This document shows, in pieces, positions 22,908 through 31,321 of a stretch of 64,000 bases of DNA. The position numbers and the translations under genes are program-made. Below the pieces are notes generated by a model. That model was not told the origin of the DNA. It searched no databases and saw only the letters and a list, made by a program, of their open reading frames with translations. The stretch comes from a virus. How positions within the stretch are numbered: the stretch's first letter is position 1; each line of letters begins with the position of its first letter. The stretch is taken from the IMG/VR virus record IMGVR_UViG_3300044801_000208, positions 33,809 to 97,808 of that record; one strand, written 5' to 3'.

Positions 22908-23077
22908 TTCTCGTCCCAGATGGCCGGTCGTCCGGCTCCATCTACTGGCGGAAAGTCGGGGAATGCGATCTTGGTTGGCGGGGGCGGGGTCTTGCGGTTG
23001 ACGATCTGCGGGGCGTACGACGCGGCCATGAGGAGGCCGAGCAGGATGAGGAGGCCGATTTGGCTGTCTTTAGTCAA
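22904..23077 (-). CDS. Small single-pass membrane protein (TTG start)
   Basis: A 57-residue ORF starting TTG, overlapping the stop of the upstream gene. It reads MTKDSQIGLLILLGLLMAAS, then a Pro-rich segment. One N-terminal transmembrane helix. Its stop overlaps the next ATG (ATGA). No family is recognised. Confidence 0.45.
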   Translation of the reverse strand: MTKDSQIGLLILLGLLMAASYAPQIVNRKTPPPPTKIAFPDFPPVDGAGRPAIWDEK

Positions 23078-23369
23078 GCGTGAGCTTTGGGACCTCGTTC
23101 GCCCCGGCGAGGATTATGCTGGGCAGTTCGCATTCTACCATGGCGAGCTGGCTGGGGCAAAGGAGCATGTACTTGTTGGGGATCAGTCGGCCGTCGTCGT
23201 CGGTCGCCTGGCGGATCATGCCGACGGAGGCGTACTGGATGAACATCCGGTTCATCAGGGCCTTCATCTGCTCGTCGACGTGGTGGCGCGGGTCGGCCTG
23301 GGCCGTGATGTCCTGTATGGTCTGCTCGCCGGAGGTGAAGGTGATCCGGAACGACAGCTTGATGTCCAT
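23070..23369 (-). CDS. Conserved-looking small protein downstream of ribonucleotide reductase
   Basis: A 99-residue protein starting MDIKLSFRITFTSGEQTIQD, 4 nt after the reductase stop, so probably co-translated with it. Mixed alpha/beta composition, no motif recognised. A role linked to nucleotide metabolism is only contextual. Confidence 0.5.
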   Translation of the reverse strand: MDIKLSFRITFTSGEQTIQDITAQADPRHHVDEQMKALMNRMFIQYASVGMIRQATDDDGRLIPNKYMLLCPSQLAMVECELPSIILAGANEVPKLTLD

Positions 23370-23373
23370 CTGG

Positions 23374-26300
23374 CTACATTTCGCACGCGCCTGCGGAACA
23401 GGCAAGCTCCTTGGCGGCCGTGGTCATGTCCTCTTTTTCAAAGTCGGGGAGGCGGGCCCAGTCTATGGACGGCTCCCTCCCCCTGAGGCTTAAATACTCG
23501 GCCTGGGTGATTTCCGTGTAGGGTGCCTGGCGGTATATCCCGTTGTCGTGGGGCTGGAAGCTGATCCCGCCGATCAGGTCGAAGTGCTTGAAGCACCAGG
23601 CCAGCACGTCGGTCCACTCGGCCTCGCGGACGTAGATCGTGCAGTTGTGAGTCAAGATGTTTCCCTCTAGCACAAAATGCCCTTCCTCTGGTTCCTCGAC
23701 GCAAAACACAGGCTCTATTTTGTCTGTCTTGCGTACCGCGACAATCTTCCAGAATTTGTCATGCTTAGCCGGTGAGAACCGGGACCGTTTGTCCTCCAGC
23801 ACAAAGAAGTTTTCATCAAGCGTGCCTTTATGTATCCCGACGACATAGCCCGTGTGACCGCCAAAATTCTTGGACCAGCGCTCCCCGATCTGGGTAGATA
23901 CAGCCAGCCCAGCTTTTGGGGCTGCTTCCTGGAGCCAAAGTAAGCTGTCACGAACACTGGACGCCAATGTACATTGCCCGTCCTGCGCTATGTGCCCGTC
24001 TGCGGCAAACCAGCCGCTGATAAACCCCCGCAGGTATTCTGGACTGCTTGTTGTGATGCCGGGCAGGGTCTTCCAGTTGTTTGGGAGCCCATAAAATCTG
24101 ACTTGCCCCACATCTTCCCTTGGGGTCGGCTTATATCCGGCTTGCTCAAACAGCACCGACAGCTTGCGGCTATCACAGCCGTTCGGGTCGTTGCAGAGAT
24201 ATATTTGGCAGGCTTTCGGCTGGCTGGTGCCGTCAGCGGAGGCCGCCACGCGGGCAGCCCCGTCCCCGTACGTGATCCCGTGGAGGACGGCTTGCTTGTC
24301 AAGGCTAACCCGGAAAGCGGGATTAACGGTGACAAACTGCCGCTTGCCGACAAAGCCGTGAATCTTGTCCGTAGGAACCAGCTTTTCCTTGTACCCAGCC
24401 CAGCGCCCGAAAGCGTAAGTCAACGGCCAGAGATGCGAAGCTGTAGTTTCTATCGTATGTTTTGCCCCACATCTCTCCAACTCAACCTCCCAAATGGGCT
24501 GTTTACCGAAACGACGCACAGTGGCATCCTTCCATACGCCTCGTTTGCCGAGCACGCGCACCTTCTCCCCGTCTGAGAATTGGGAGAAGCTTGCCAGCCC
24601 CCGGTCTGTGATAAACCGCGTTTTTCCAGAAAAGCAACTCGGGTTGTGCTCCGTCCAGTGCATCTTGTACGTCTTGTATGTCTCCAGCTGCTCCATGGCC
24701 GTGCGGTCGTTGCGGCACACGCTCGTGTCCGGCGACTCCAGGGCGAAGAAGAACACGTCGGAGTCGTTCGGCTTGTTGAGCTCCGGCTCGGACAGCCAGC
24801 CGATCGCCTTCATGAACTCGTTGACCGGGCTCTTGCGGTCCTCCTGCGTGCCGCGCATGATCCAGCGGGCGTAGCGGGCGTGGATGCCGGGCGAGCAGTT
24901 GACCAGCTGGGACACGGTGCCCGAGGGCTTGATGCAGGTGATGGCGGCGGGGACGGGGATGCCCAGCTTCCCGGCCCACTCCGTGGCGACCTCGATGGTG
25001 TACTCGCGCAGCTCGTCCAGGAACTTCGCCAGCTCGGGGCCGTTCGTGGACATCATGACGTTGTCCATGATGCCCGTGAGGGAGACGCCCAGCAGGCGCT
25101 CCTCCTCCGCGTTCTTCTGCCACTCCTTGCGGAGGTAGCGGAACTCGGTCAGCGTGGACTGGAGGCAGCCGATGATCGTCGCGATGCGGACCTTGCGCCT
25201 GATGGTCGCCTTGGTGTCGTGCGGCCTGATGACGCACTCGGAGAGGTTACAAAATCCTTGAGGACGGAGATTTATCTCACCGCAGTTATGAACATACAAC
25301 CCGTTGGCATCAAAGGCATTGATGCCGGGAATCGAGCAGTCGAATACTTCTTTATCGCCGATGTAGGTAACTGTTTCAACTTTAGAGAAAAACCGCTCAC
25401 GGTTGATTTCCCGTTGGTAGTTCGTCAACGCTGACATCAATTTCTCTTGCTTAGATTCATCCTCAAAGCCTACTACGCTAGCAAATTCTACGAGATTGTC
25501 ATTAGCTATAATAAGTTCATGTTGTGCTTGACAAAAATATTCCTTCGAACCCCCACTGCCATCAGGCAACAAACGCAAACCCGCTTCTCGACGGTCTCTA
25601 TAAATTGCAGAAACTACCCCCAGCCTAGCCAGCATCCGTTGGGCGACTTGCAACCCCGGCAAATCAATTGAAGAAAGGCGAACACTCACTCCCTTAGCTT
25701 GCGTTCCCTGTACAGAACCATCAGCGTCAAACCAACCCCGTAAAAATCCTCGATGAAAGTCGCTGCTAGTGGCCTCGATGTTTGGGGTCAGTTGTTTTGC
25801 TTGCGTAAAGCCGTACTCAGACGCTAAGGTACCCAGTTTTACAGAACCTACTCTGGTTCGATTGCACTGTGGTTGATCATTCCCTTTAAGATCAGAACGT
25901 GCCCCTACGGCTGCATAAACGCGAGCTATAGCGACCTCAACCAGCTCAGAGCGGCTGTCGCCCCAATAATCAAGGTTGGCTTTACCGCTAGACTCTATAT
26001 TGCCATCCCCTTTCAAATTACCTAGAAGCCAACCTTCGTCAAAGGTCCCAACCCCCTTGAACTGGTAATTACGGTGGTTATTCAAAACCACCCGATCCCC
26101 CACCTGTAGATCACTTACACGCTTCCATGAAGTACGCTGAGTCTTTTGGCTTAGGTAATCCATAACCAAAACAAGGTGGTCACCTGTTGCCTCCAACAAA
26201 TAGCCGTGAGTAGTTACCAATTGGTACACGGGTTTTACGCCTGTGAAGAAAAATCCGTCCTCAGTGGATTCATGCTCTTCGCCGTCCACCACGGCGGTAA

Positions 26301-28314
26301 ACTTTTTACCTAATAAATTACCGACTTGATTCGGTCCGTTCGCAGTTGTAATCCACACAGTTTTAGTTAAGCACGGGTTGGTGCCGAACTCGATGCCCTC
26401 CCACTTGCGCCTGCCCGTGCGCTTCGCGGAGTTGATGGCCGCGACGCGGTTGAAGATGCCGCGCTCGCCGGACTTGGACTCGATGAGGGTGAGGAACTCC
26501 TTGATGAAAATCTCCGGCTCGGGCTTCTCCGTGTAGGCCACGGAGTTGTTGGCCAGCCTGCGCCAGGGCGTGGCGCTCGGCTTGTACCACTCGCCCGTCT
26601 TCGCGCCGCGCATGCGGTCGTCGGACAGGTTGGACAGCGACAGCATCGCGCTGCGGCGCACGCCGCCCACGACGACCACGTCGCCGACCATGCACATGAG
26701 GTCGTGGCACTCCAGCGAGCTGAGCCTGCGCCCGGCCGCCTCCTTGAAGAGGCCGACGGTGAACTTGAAGAGGCGCTCCAAGGGCTCGGGGCCGGAGGCG
26801 CGGCCGCCCATGGTCTTGAGAACGGAGCCCGCTGGCCTGACGGCGCTGAGGTCCCAGGTCGGGACGGAGCCGCTGTAGAGGAGGCTGATCAGCTGGCGGA
26901 ACGCGTTGGACCAGCCGATCTTGGAATCCCTTACTTTGATGCAGGTCTCGACGGGATAGAACTTCTCGGCGATCGTGGGGAGGAGGTTGGTGTACTGGCG
27001 CTCGACGGAGAAGCCCACGCCCGTGCCGCACATGCTGAGGTACATCGCCTCGTCGAACGCCCTCGGGTCGTTGACCGCGATGTAGGAGCAGTTTCCGGTG
27101 ACTATCCCCCCGGCGAGCACAAATGTGCTGGTGTCGGGTACCTCAGCGCAAAAGACCTCCTTTTGGTCTCCCGTCTCCTCGACGGCGTCTATCGTGAAAT
27201 AAGACACCAATGGTTTGAAGTTTTCGCGTTTCCGGCTGCACAGGAAATCCTCCTCCACCATGGAGCTCCGGCTGAATCGCACCACGTATGAGTCTTTTTT
27301 GCGTTTTCCGTAGTTTGTTTCCGCCTTCTGCTTATGAAACCCCTGGACGACGCATCCGAGTCTTTCGGAGTTCAGCAGCAGCCACTCCAGCCCCTCGGCG
27401 GCGGTGCAAAGAGACACTGAGCCGCTCCCTCTGTTCACCGAACCGTCGGCGGCCATCCATCCGCGAATAAACCCCAGTAGGTACGACTCTGTTTCGGACA
27501 TCGGGGGGAGTTCTTTCAGCGCGTGGGTTGCCGCAAAATCGTCGTACAGCATAACTACCGGATCGCCGCCGAACGACGGTGGGTAGCACACGGGGTACCC
27601 CTCGAAATGCACCAGCAGCTCCCGGCTATCCCCGCAGAGGCGGATGTGCCAGCCCTTTACGCGTTTGCACGATTTGGTCGCGGTGCCGTCTCCGTATATG
27701 AGCCCGTGCCTCACCCCGAGCGGGTAGTCGTCGTCAATTTCCGGTTTTAGGGCGCGCGTGAACGGCACCCTGTCTTTTCGCTGAAGGCCGCTTGTGGGGA
27801 CGACTCTGCCGTCCGTCAGCAGCCAGCGGTGGTTGGCTGAGCATTCGACTGTTTTTTCCGTGTTTGAGTTGAGTTTCAGCTTGACGTTAAACGTGGGCTG
27901 TTTTCCGTAACCGTGAATCGCGGCCTCCGCCCACGCCCCGTTGGAGTTAACCACGGTGACGGATTCGCCCGCGACGGCTTGTATCTCCACGTTCCCGTGC
28001 TCGCGGGTGACGATTCTCGTCTCCCCCACGACAGGGTTGTACCCGGCGGCGTTGTCCTTCTCCAGCGCGGGGCCCGCCGTCATCATCGCCCGCATGGAGG
28101 GCATGACCTCCATGTGGTAGATCGCCTTCTCAAGCTCGGAGGCCGTCGCCTCGCGGTCGGCCTTGGGGATGCGCGGCGAAAAGAAGGACACGTAACGGCT
28201 TACCGTCTCGTCCCAGTGCTCCCTCCTGCCCTTTTCTTCCACCCAGCGTGCGTATCTCGACTTGTGTATGAAGGCGGAGTAGGTAGACATCTCGAACGGA
28301 GATTTGGACACCAT
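23374..28314 (-). CDS. nrdJ: Class II (B12-dependent) ribonucleotide reductase with three inteins
   Basis: Makes deoxyribonucleotides using adenosylcobalamin. Exteins carry the monomeric class II signatures: CGTGVGFSVE, GDVVVVGGVRRSAMLS, FGTNPC, CGEINLRPQGFCNLSE, ITCIKPSGTVSQLVNCSPGI, HWTEHNPSC, and C-terminal redox cysteines CSAGACEM. The 1646-residue precursor would splice to about 637 residues. Inteins sit after AAGYN, after GTNP and after HNPS, each immediately before a Cys of the reductase. Start chosen at MVSKSPFEM (28314), overlapping the stop of the GIY-YIG gene. The longer upstream frame is a shadow of that gene. Confidence 0.9.
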   Translation of the reverse strand: MVSKSPFEMSTYSAFIHKSRYARWVEEKGRREHWDETVSRYVSFFSPRIPKADREATASELEKAIYHMEVMPSMRAMMTAGPALEKDNAAGYNPVVGETRIVTREHGNVEIQAVAGESVTVVNSNGAWAEAAIHGYGKQPTFNVKLKLNSNTEKTVECSANHRWLLTDGRVVPTSGLQRKDRVPFTRALKPEIDDDYPLGVRHGLIYGDGTATKSCKRVKGWHIRLCGDSRELLVHFEGYPVCYPPSFGGDPVVMLYDDFAATHALKELPPMSETESYLLGFIRGWMAADGSVNRGSGSVSLCTAAEGLEWLLLNSERLGCVVQGFHKQKAETNYGKRKKDSYVVRFSRSSMVEEDFLCSRKRENFKPLVSYFTIDAVEETGDQKEVFCAEVPDTSTFVLAGGIVTGNCSYIAVNDPRAFDEAMYLSMCGTGVGFSVERQYTNLLPTIAEKFYPVETCIKVRDSKIGWSNAFRQLISLLYSGSVPTWDLSAVRPAGSVLKTMGGRASGPEPLERLFKFTVGLFKEAAGRRLSSLECHDLMCMVGDVVVVGGVRRSAMLSLSNLSDDRMRGAKTGEWYKPSATPWRRLANNSVAYTEKPEPEIFIKEFLTLIESKSGERGIFNRVAAINSAKRTGRRKWEGIEFGTNPCLTKTVWITTANGPNQVGNLLGKKFTAVVDGEEHESTEDGFFFTGVKPVYQLVTTHGYLLEATGDHLVLVMDYLSQKTQRTSWKRVSDLQVGDRVVLNNHRNYQFKGVGTFDEGWLLGNLKGDGNIESSGKANLDYWGDSRSELVEVAIARVYAAVGARSDLKGNDQPQCNRTRVGSVKLGTLASEYGFTQAKQLTPNIEATSSDFHRGFLRGWFDADGSVQGTQAKGVSVRLSSIDLPGLQVAQRMLARLGVVSAIYRDRREAGLRLLPDGSGGSKEYFCQAQHELIIANDNLVEFASVVGFEDESKQEKLMSALTNYQREINRERFFSKVETVTYIGDKEVFDCSIPGINAFDANGLYVHNCGEINLRPQGFCNLSECVIRPHDTKATIRRKVRIATIIGCLQSTLTEFRYLRKEWQKNAEEERLLGVSLTGIMDNVMMSTNGPELAKFLDELREYTIEVATEWAGKLGIPVPAAITCIKPSGTVSQLVNCSPGIHARYARWIMRGTQEDRKSPVNEFMKAIGWLSEPELNKPNDSDVFFFALESPDTSVCRNDRTAMEQLETYKTYKMHWTEHNPSCFSGKTRFITDRGLASFSQFSDGEKVRVLGKRGVWKDATVRRFGKQPIWEVELERCGAKHTIETTASHLWPLTYAFGRWAGYKEKLVPTDKIHGFVGKRQFVTVNPAFRVSLDKQAVLHGITYGDGAARVAASADGTSQPKACQIYLCNDPNGCDSRKLSVLFEQAGYKPTPREDVGQVRFYGLPNNWKTLPGITTSSPEYLRGFISGWFAADGHIAQDGQCTLASSVRDSLLWLQEAAPKAGLAVSTQIGERWSKNFGGHTGYVVGIHKGTLDENFFVLEDKRSRFSPAKHDKFWKIVAVRKTDKIEPVFCVEEPEEGHFVLEGNILTHNCTIYVREAEWTDVLAWCFKHFDLIGGISFQPHDNGIYRQAPYTEITQAEYLSLRGREPSIDWARLPDFEKEDMTTAAKELACSAGACEM
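23644..24636 (-). mobile_element. Intein 3 of ribonucleotide reductase, class 3-like with Cys1
   Basis: This 331-residue insertion runs from CFSGKTRFIT to NILTHN before Cys+1. Block B ASHLW, block F PVFCVEEPEEGHFV and block G ILTHN give the class 3 W-C-T set, although residue 1 is Cys. Endonuclease motifs GITYGDG and FISGWFAADG resemble intein 1, so the two are probably related. Confidence 0.7.
25285..26373 (-). mobile_element. Intein 2 of ribonucleotide reductase, class 1
   Basis: This 363-residue insertion runs from CLTKTVWITT to GLYVHN before Cys+1, a standard class 1 layout. LAGLIDADG motifs are LLGNLKGDGNIE and FLRGWFDADGS. Block F is VFDCSIPGINAFDANG. Markedly AT-richer than the exteins and the other two inteins, so probably the most recent arrival. 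Confidence 0.85.
27091..28035 (-). mobile_element. Intein 1 of ribonucleotide reductase, class 3, Pro1
   Basis: This 315-residue insertion begins PVVGETRIV and ends GGIVTGN before Cys+1. The first residue is Pro, not a nucleophile. Block B has NHRW, block F has VFCAEVPD with Cys at the F:4 position, block G has IVTGN with Thr. This is the W-C-T signature of class 3 inteins. A LAGLIDADG-type endonuclease is present (LIYGDG, FIRGWMAADGS). Confidence 0.75.
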
Positions 28315-28799
28315 TAGGCGGCCTTCCCGTACGATTTCGTCTTGCCGTTCAGGGCCCGCCAGGTCGTCATCGTAGCCGTGTTCATCCGCTCCGCTATCGT
28401 CGAGTACGTAAGGCCTTGAGCACGCATGGCGAAGACCGAATCGATTTGTTGGGGGCTCAAAACTGTGTGCTGAGGGACGCCATAGCACTGAATGTTGAAG
28501 AGCTTTGCGCCGCTGTTCTTGTTTTCTTCGGTCAGCTCAGCCTCAATTTTCCGCGCTGACCTGTTGTCAAGGCTTTGAGCGGCGATGACGACGTAGTCAG
28601 CCGGGGTGTACCCGGCGTTGAGTAAGCCTTGAATCCAGGTCTGGTGTTCTTTCGTGCGGTTTCCTCGTCCGCTGGGGCTAGACGAGCTTCCGATAGCCCA
28701 AGCGCGTCCGCCTGTGCCTTTGCCGACGTACACAACTTCTTTTGTTTCAGGGTGAATGTGAAGGTAGACGTAGAATCTATTGCCTGACCTGCTGACCAT
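28314..28799 (-). CDS. GIY-YIG homing endonuclease with HTH tail
   Basis: This is a 161-residue protein. The N-terminus FYVYLHIHPETKEVVYVGKG is a GIY-YIG variant. The C-terminus LSPQQIDSVFAMRAQGLTYS followed by TIAERMN looks like a resolvase-type helix-turn-helix for DNA recognition. It lies directly ahead of the reductase with a TAATG overlap and presumably targets the reductase 5' end. Confidence 0.75.
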   Translation of the reverse strand: MVSRSGNRFYVYLHIHPETKEVVYVGKGTGGRAWAIGSSSSPSGRGNRTKEHQTWIQGLLNAGYTPADYVVIAAQSLDNRSARKIEAELTEENKNSGAKLFNIQCYGVPQHTVLSPQQIDSVFAMRAQGLTYSTIAERMNTATMTTWRALNGKTKSYGKAA

Positions 28800-28819
28800 G
28801 GGGGAATCTCTTTCCTATG

Positions 28820-28861
28820 AGGGGACAACGTTTGATGCTCCCAGAGCAAGCTCTGGGATTC
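28820..28861 (-). ncRNA. Likely 3' part of the TnpB omega RNA with guide-proximal end
   Basis: A perfect 9-bp hairpin follows the TnpB stop, where IS605 right ends and omega RNA 3' ends usually lie. In such elements the guide is the sequence just outside the right end, here beginning around 28835 and running towards 28815. The precise boundary is inferred. Confidence 0.45.
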
Positions 28862-30035
28862 TTAGGCTACGCATAGCACAGTTCTGCTTACGTTGACGCC
28901 CAAGGGCTCCATCCGAGCCCACTTTGTTTTAGCCCTCGCCAGTATGCGTTTGGAGGCGTTGGTATCGCTGTGATCTTCGTGGTTACAGAAGATGCACTTG
29001 AACTTCTCACCCTTCCGATTATCTGGATGTGATCTCTCACATTTGTCGCATTCCTGGCTTGTGTACTGCGGTGGAACGATTCCTATAGTCCTGCCAGCGC
29101 TTTCAGCCTTGTAGGACGTGAACCATCTCCACATGCTCCAACCTGCGTCCAGAATCTGTTTCGGCAAATACCCGGCCATGTTTTGGACCCGCAAGTTTTC
29201 CATCGCTATGAACCCAAATTTTTTGACGATCTTCGTCGTCTCTTTATGCAAAAAGTCCAGGCGTTTGCTCCTGATCTTTTCGTGCAGTTTCCGAAGCAGG
29301 ATTACAGCTTTGGCTCGACTATGAGACTTCTTGTTCTTGCGTCTCGCAAGCCTACGTTGAGCAATCCTTAACTCGGGTTGGGCGTTCTCGTAGATTCTTG
29401 GGTTCTCCACAAAAGTCCCGTCGCTCAGGGCGGCGAACTTCGTGATCCCAAGATCAATGCCGGCCTCAAAGTCAGACACTGGCAATGGCGTGGGCTCGTG
29501 CTCAAAAGTGAGGATGGCGAACAGTCCGTTGACCGTGTTCAGGATGGTGCATGTTTTTATCTCGGCATCCTTCGGAAGTTCCCTGCTCAACCTGAGTTTG
29601 ACGTTCCCGATCTTGGACAAACTCAAGATATTGCCGTTGAGCGAAAATCCACTTTGGGGGTAGGTGAACGAGTTGTAGCGTCTCGCCGACTTGTATCTGG
29701 GGAATCCAAACCCCCGCCTGAAGAAGCCATTGAATGTCTTGTCCAACCTGTCCAAGACATTCTGTAGGACTTGGGAATACACATTCTTGAGGACTGGAAA
29801 AGTTGCCTTGAGTCCTGGGAGTTCCTTGTCCTGGTCAAATCTACGGCACGTGTTTCCACTCCTGTGGTTGAGGTTCCGTTGGAACAACGAGTCGTTGTAG
29901 AGGTCTCGGCACACATCTAGGGTTCTGGCAATGGCGTATCTCTTCGCCTTGTTCGCCACAATTTTGTATTTGTGTGCTTTTAGCATCATTGTCTAATACT
30001 CCAAACGACGCCCCTGGGCTTTCGGGGCTAAAATG
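28826..30035 (-). mobile_element. IS200/IS605-like element carrying only tnpB
   Basis: The element comprises a TnpB gene with a left-end hairpin GCCCC/GGGGC (30010-30028) and a right-end perfect hairpin TCCCAGAGC/GCTCTGGGA (28839-28858) directly after the TnpB stop. No TnpA transposase is present, so it would need TnpA in trans. Exact ends cannot be fixed from the sequence alone. Confidence 0.65.
28862..29989 (-). CDS. tnpB: TnpB RNA-guided nuclease
   Basis: This is a 375-residue protein. RuvC-I GIDLGITKFAALSDG (about residue 180), RuvC-II Glu in FIAMENLRVQNM, a zinc ribbon QECDKCERSHPDN ... FKCIFCNHEDHSD, and the RuvC-III Asp in HSDTNASKRI are all present, so it looks active. TnpB cuts DNA guided by an omega RNA transcribed over the right end. 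AT-richer than the phage genes. Confidence 0.9.
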   Translation of the reverse strand: MMLKAHKYKIVANKAKRYAIARTLDVCRDLYNDSLFQRNLNHRSGNTCRRFDQDKELPGLKATFPVLKNVYSQVLQNVLDRLDKTFNGFFRRGFGFPRYKSARRYNSFTYPQSGFSLNGNILSLSKIGNVKLRLSRELPKDAEIKTCTILNTVNGLFAILTFEHEPTPLPVSDFEAGIDLGITKFAALSDGTFVENPRIYENAQPELRIAQRRLARRKNKKSHSRAKAVILLRKLHEKIRSKRLDFLHKETTKIVKKFGFIAMENLRVQNMAGYLPKQILDAGWSMWRWFTSYKAESAGRTIGIVPPQYTSQECDKCERSHPDNRKGEKFKCIFCNHEDHSDTNASKRILARAKTKWARMEPLGVNVSRTVLCVA

Positions 30036-30194
30036 GTAATACTGATTTGGGCGACATCTACGGGCTGGCTAGCGAGGAAAAATCTCGTTGGCGATCAGAA
30101 CTTCGATGTGCGGGAAACCAGCGTGTTTACAGGCTTTTTCGCAGATTGGTCCGGGAGGGCTAAAACGAAATTGCAAGTGCTGGTGCGTTTTTCG

Positions 30195-30620
30195 CTACGC
30201 GGATTTCTTCATCGACGTCCGCACTCCCTGCTTGATCCCATCCTCGACGTTCTTCTTTCGGGCCGAGAGCCAGGCGGCCTTGCGTTGCGCGGGCGTGAGC
30301 TCTTCGTATGCTCTAACCTCTTCGGTGTACTGCTTTATGTCTGTCGCGTTGAACTGAAACCACTCGCCGCGAAGATGCTTCGCCTTGAACCTGGTGTGGA
30401 GGAACGCCTCAAGCTCGCTGTAGTGCGCCGCCTCGGTCAGGGAGATAACCTCTAATTCAACGGGGCAATTTATGGAAATCGATCGTATGCGAAAAGTGGG
30501 GTCAGCGGACTTGCCGATCTTAAACCAGCCGTGCTCTCGGTTGCCAACTAAGTAGACGAATCCCATATCACTCGTAGCTGCATCTGCACTCGACAGCCTC
30601 TTGGGGAAATTATTTTTCAC
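30195..30620 (-). CDS. T5orf172/GIY-YIG superfamily endonuclease-like protein
   Basis: This is a 141-residue protein with a GTG start. GFVYLVGNREHGWFKIGKSA, then DPTFRIRSI and LEAFLHTRFKAKHLRGEWFQ, match the T5orf172/MUG113 version of the GIY-YIG fold, with Arg and Glu catalytic positions. The basic C-terminal region should bind DNA. It sits right after the 227-residue gene and is likely another homing enzyme. The minus-strand frame just downstream (30060-30190) contains CEKACKHAGFPHIEVLI and a stop, perhaps a relic of another gene end. Confidence 0.7.
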   Translation of the reverse strand: MKNNFPKRLSSADAATSDMGFVYLVGNREHGWFKIGKSADPTFRIRSISINCPVELEVISLTEAAHYSELEAFLHTRFKAKHLRGEWFQFNATDIKQYTEEVRAYEELTPAQRKAAWLSARKKNVEDGIKQGVRTSMKKSA

Positions 30621-30635
30621 AGTGCCCCTGCGTTT

Positions 30636-31319
30636 TTACTCTTTCACGCAGTCGCAGACGACGGAGAGCTCTAGCCTCTCGTTGACCGGGTCGCCCGGGT
30701 ACTGCGACACGTAGCGGTAGCCGTCGCCCTTGCACTTCTGGCAGTCGTCCTTGGCGAGCCACTTGACGACGTACGGGTTCGTCTCGGGGTCGCCGATCTC
30801 CTCGCGGATGCGCTTCCTCTCCGCCTCGTTCGCGGGCTTCCTTGCGATGATCCTCTGCACGACCGGGTGCTGCTCCCCGTCGATGTGGCGCGTGTGGGTC
30901 TTCAGGAGCGTGTCGCGGTAGTCGAAGTTCTCGGGCGTGGAGGCGTCCATCTTGTCCGCGTTGCGCCGGACGAAGGCGCGGTTGCTGCAATTCGCCCTGT
31001 ACCAGGGGTCCTTCTGCACGTCGAGGAGGAAGATGATACAGTTGCGCATCCTCTCGGCCGAGTGCGGGGGCACGTCCTCGTTCCAGTTGCGGATGCCGAC
31101 GAAGACGTCTAGTTTCGCGTTGGCGGCGGGCACGTACTGCGTGGCGGCGTCCGGGTTGTAGGCCTCGTTCCTGACGATCGCCAGGCAGCGGGCGGCCATC
31201 GTGTCCCTCGACGCGGCGGGGAGGTTCGCCATCTCGACGCGGTCCTGCTGCGGGATCGCGTTCCACTCGCCCCGCGTCCCCTTGAACCAGCCCGGCGCTG
31301 CTTTCTGTTTCTCTGGCAT
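30636..31319 (-). CDS. Protein of unknown function with C-terminal zinc-binding motif
   Basis: This 227-residue protein starts MPEKQKAAPGWFKGTRGEWN and is mainly helical. The end has KDDCQKCKGDGYRYVSQ and VVCDCVKE, paired Cys suited to zinc. It sits 2 nt downstream of the replication-organiser-like gene, so a role in helicase loading or primosome assembly is plausible but unproven. Confidence 0.5.
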   Translation of the reverse strand: MPEKQKAAPGWFKGTRGEWNAIPQQDRVEMANLPAASRDTMAARCLAIVRNEAYNPDAATQYVPAANAKLDVFVGIRNWNEDVPPHSAERMRNCIIFLLDVQKDPWYRANCSNRAFVRRNADKMDASTPENFDYRDTLLKTHTRHIDGEQHPVVQRIIARKPANEAERKRIREEIGDPETNPYVVKWLAKDDCQKCKGDGYRYVSQYPGDPVNERLELSVVCDCVKE

Positions 31320-31321
31320 GC

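Noticed and set aside
28315-28488. Extending the reductase upstream of 28314
   Set aside because: The extra residues are an out-of-frame reading of the GIY-YIG gene, and the TAATG overlap at 28314-28316 gives a better start.
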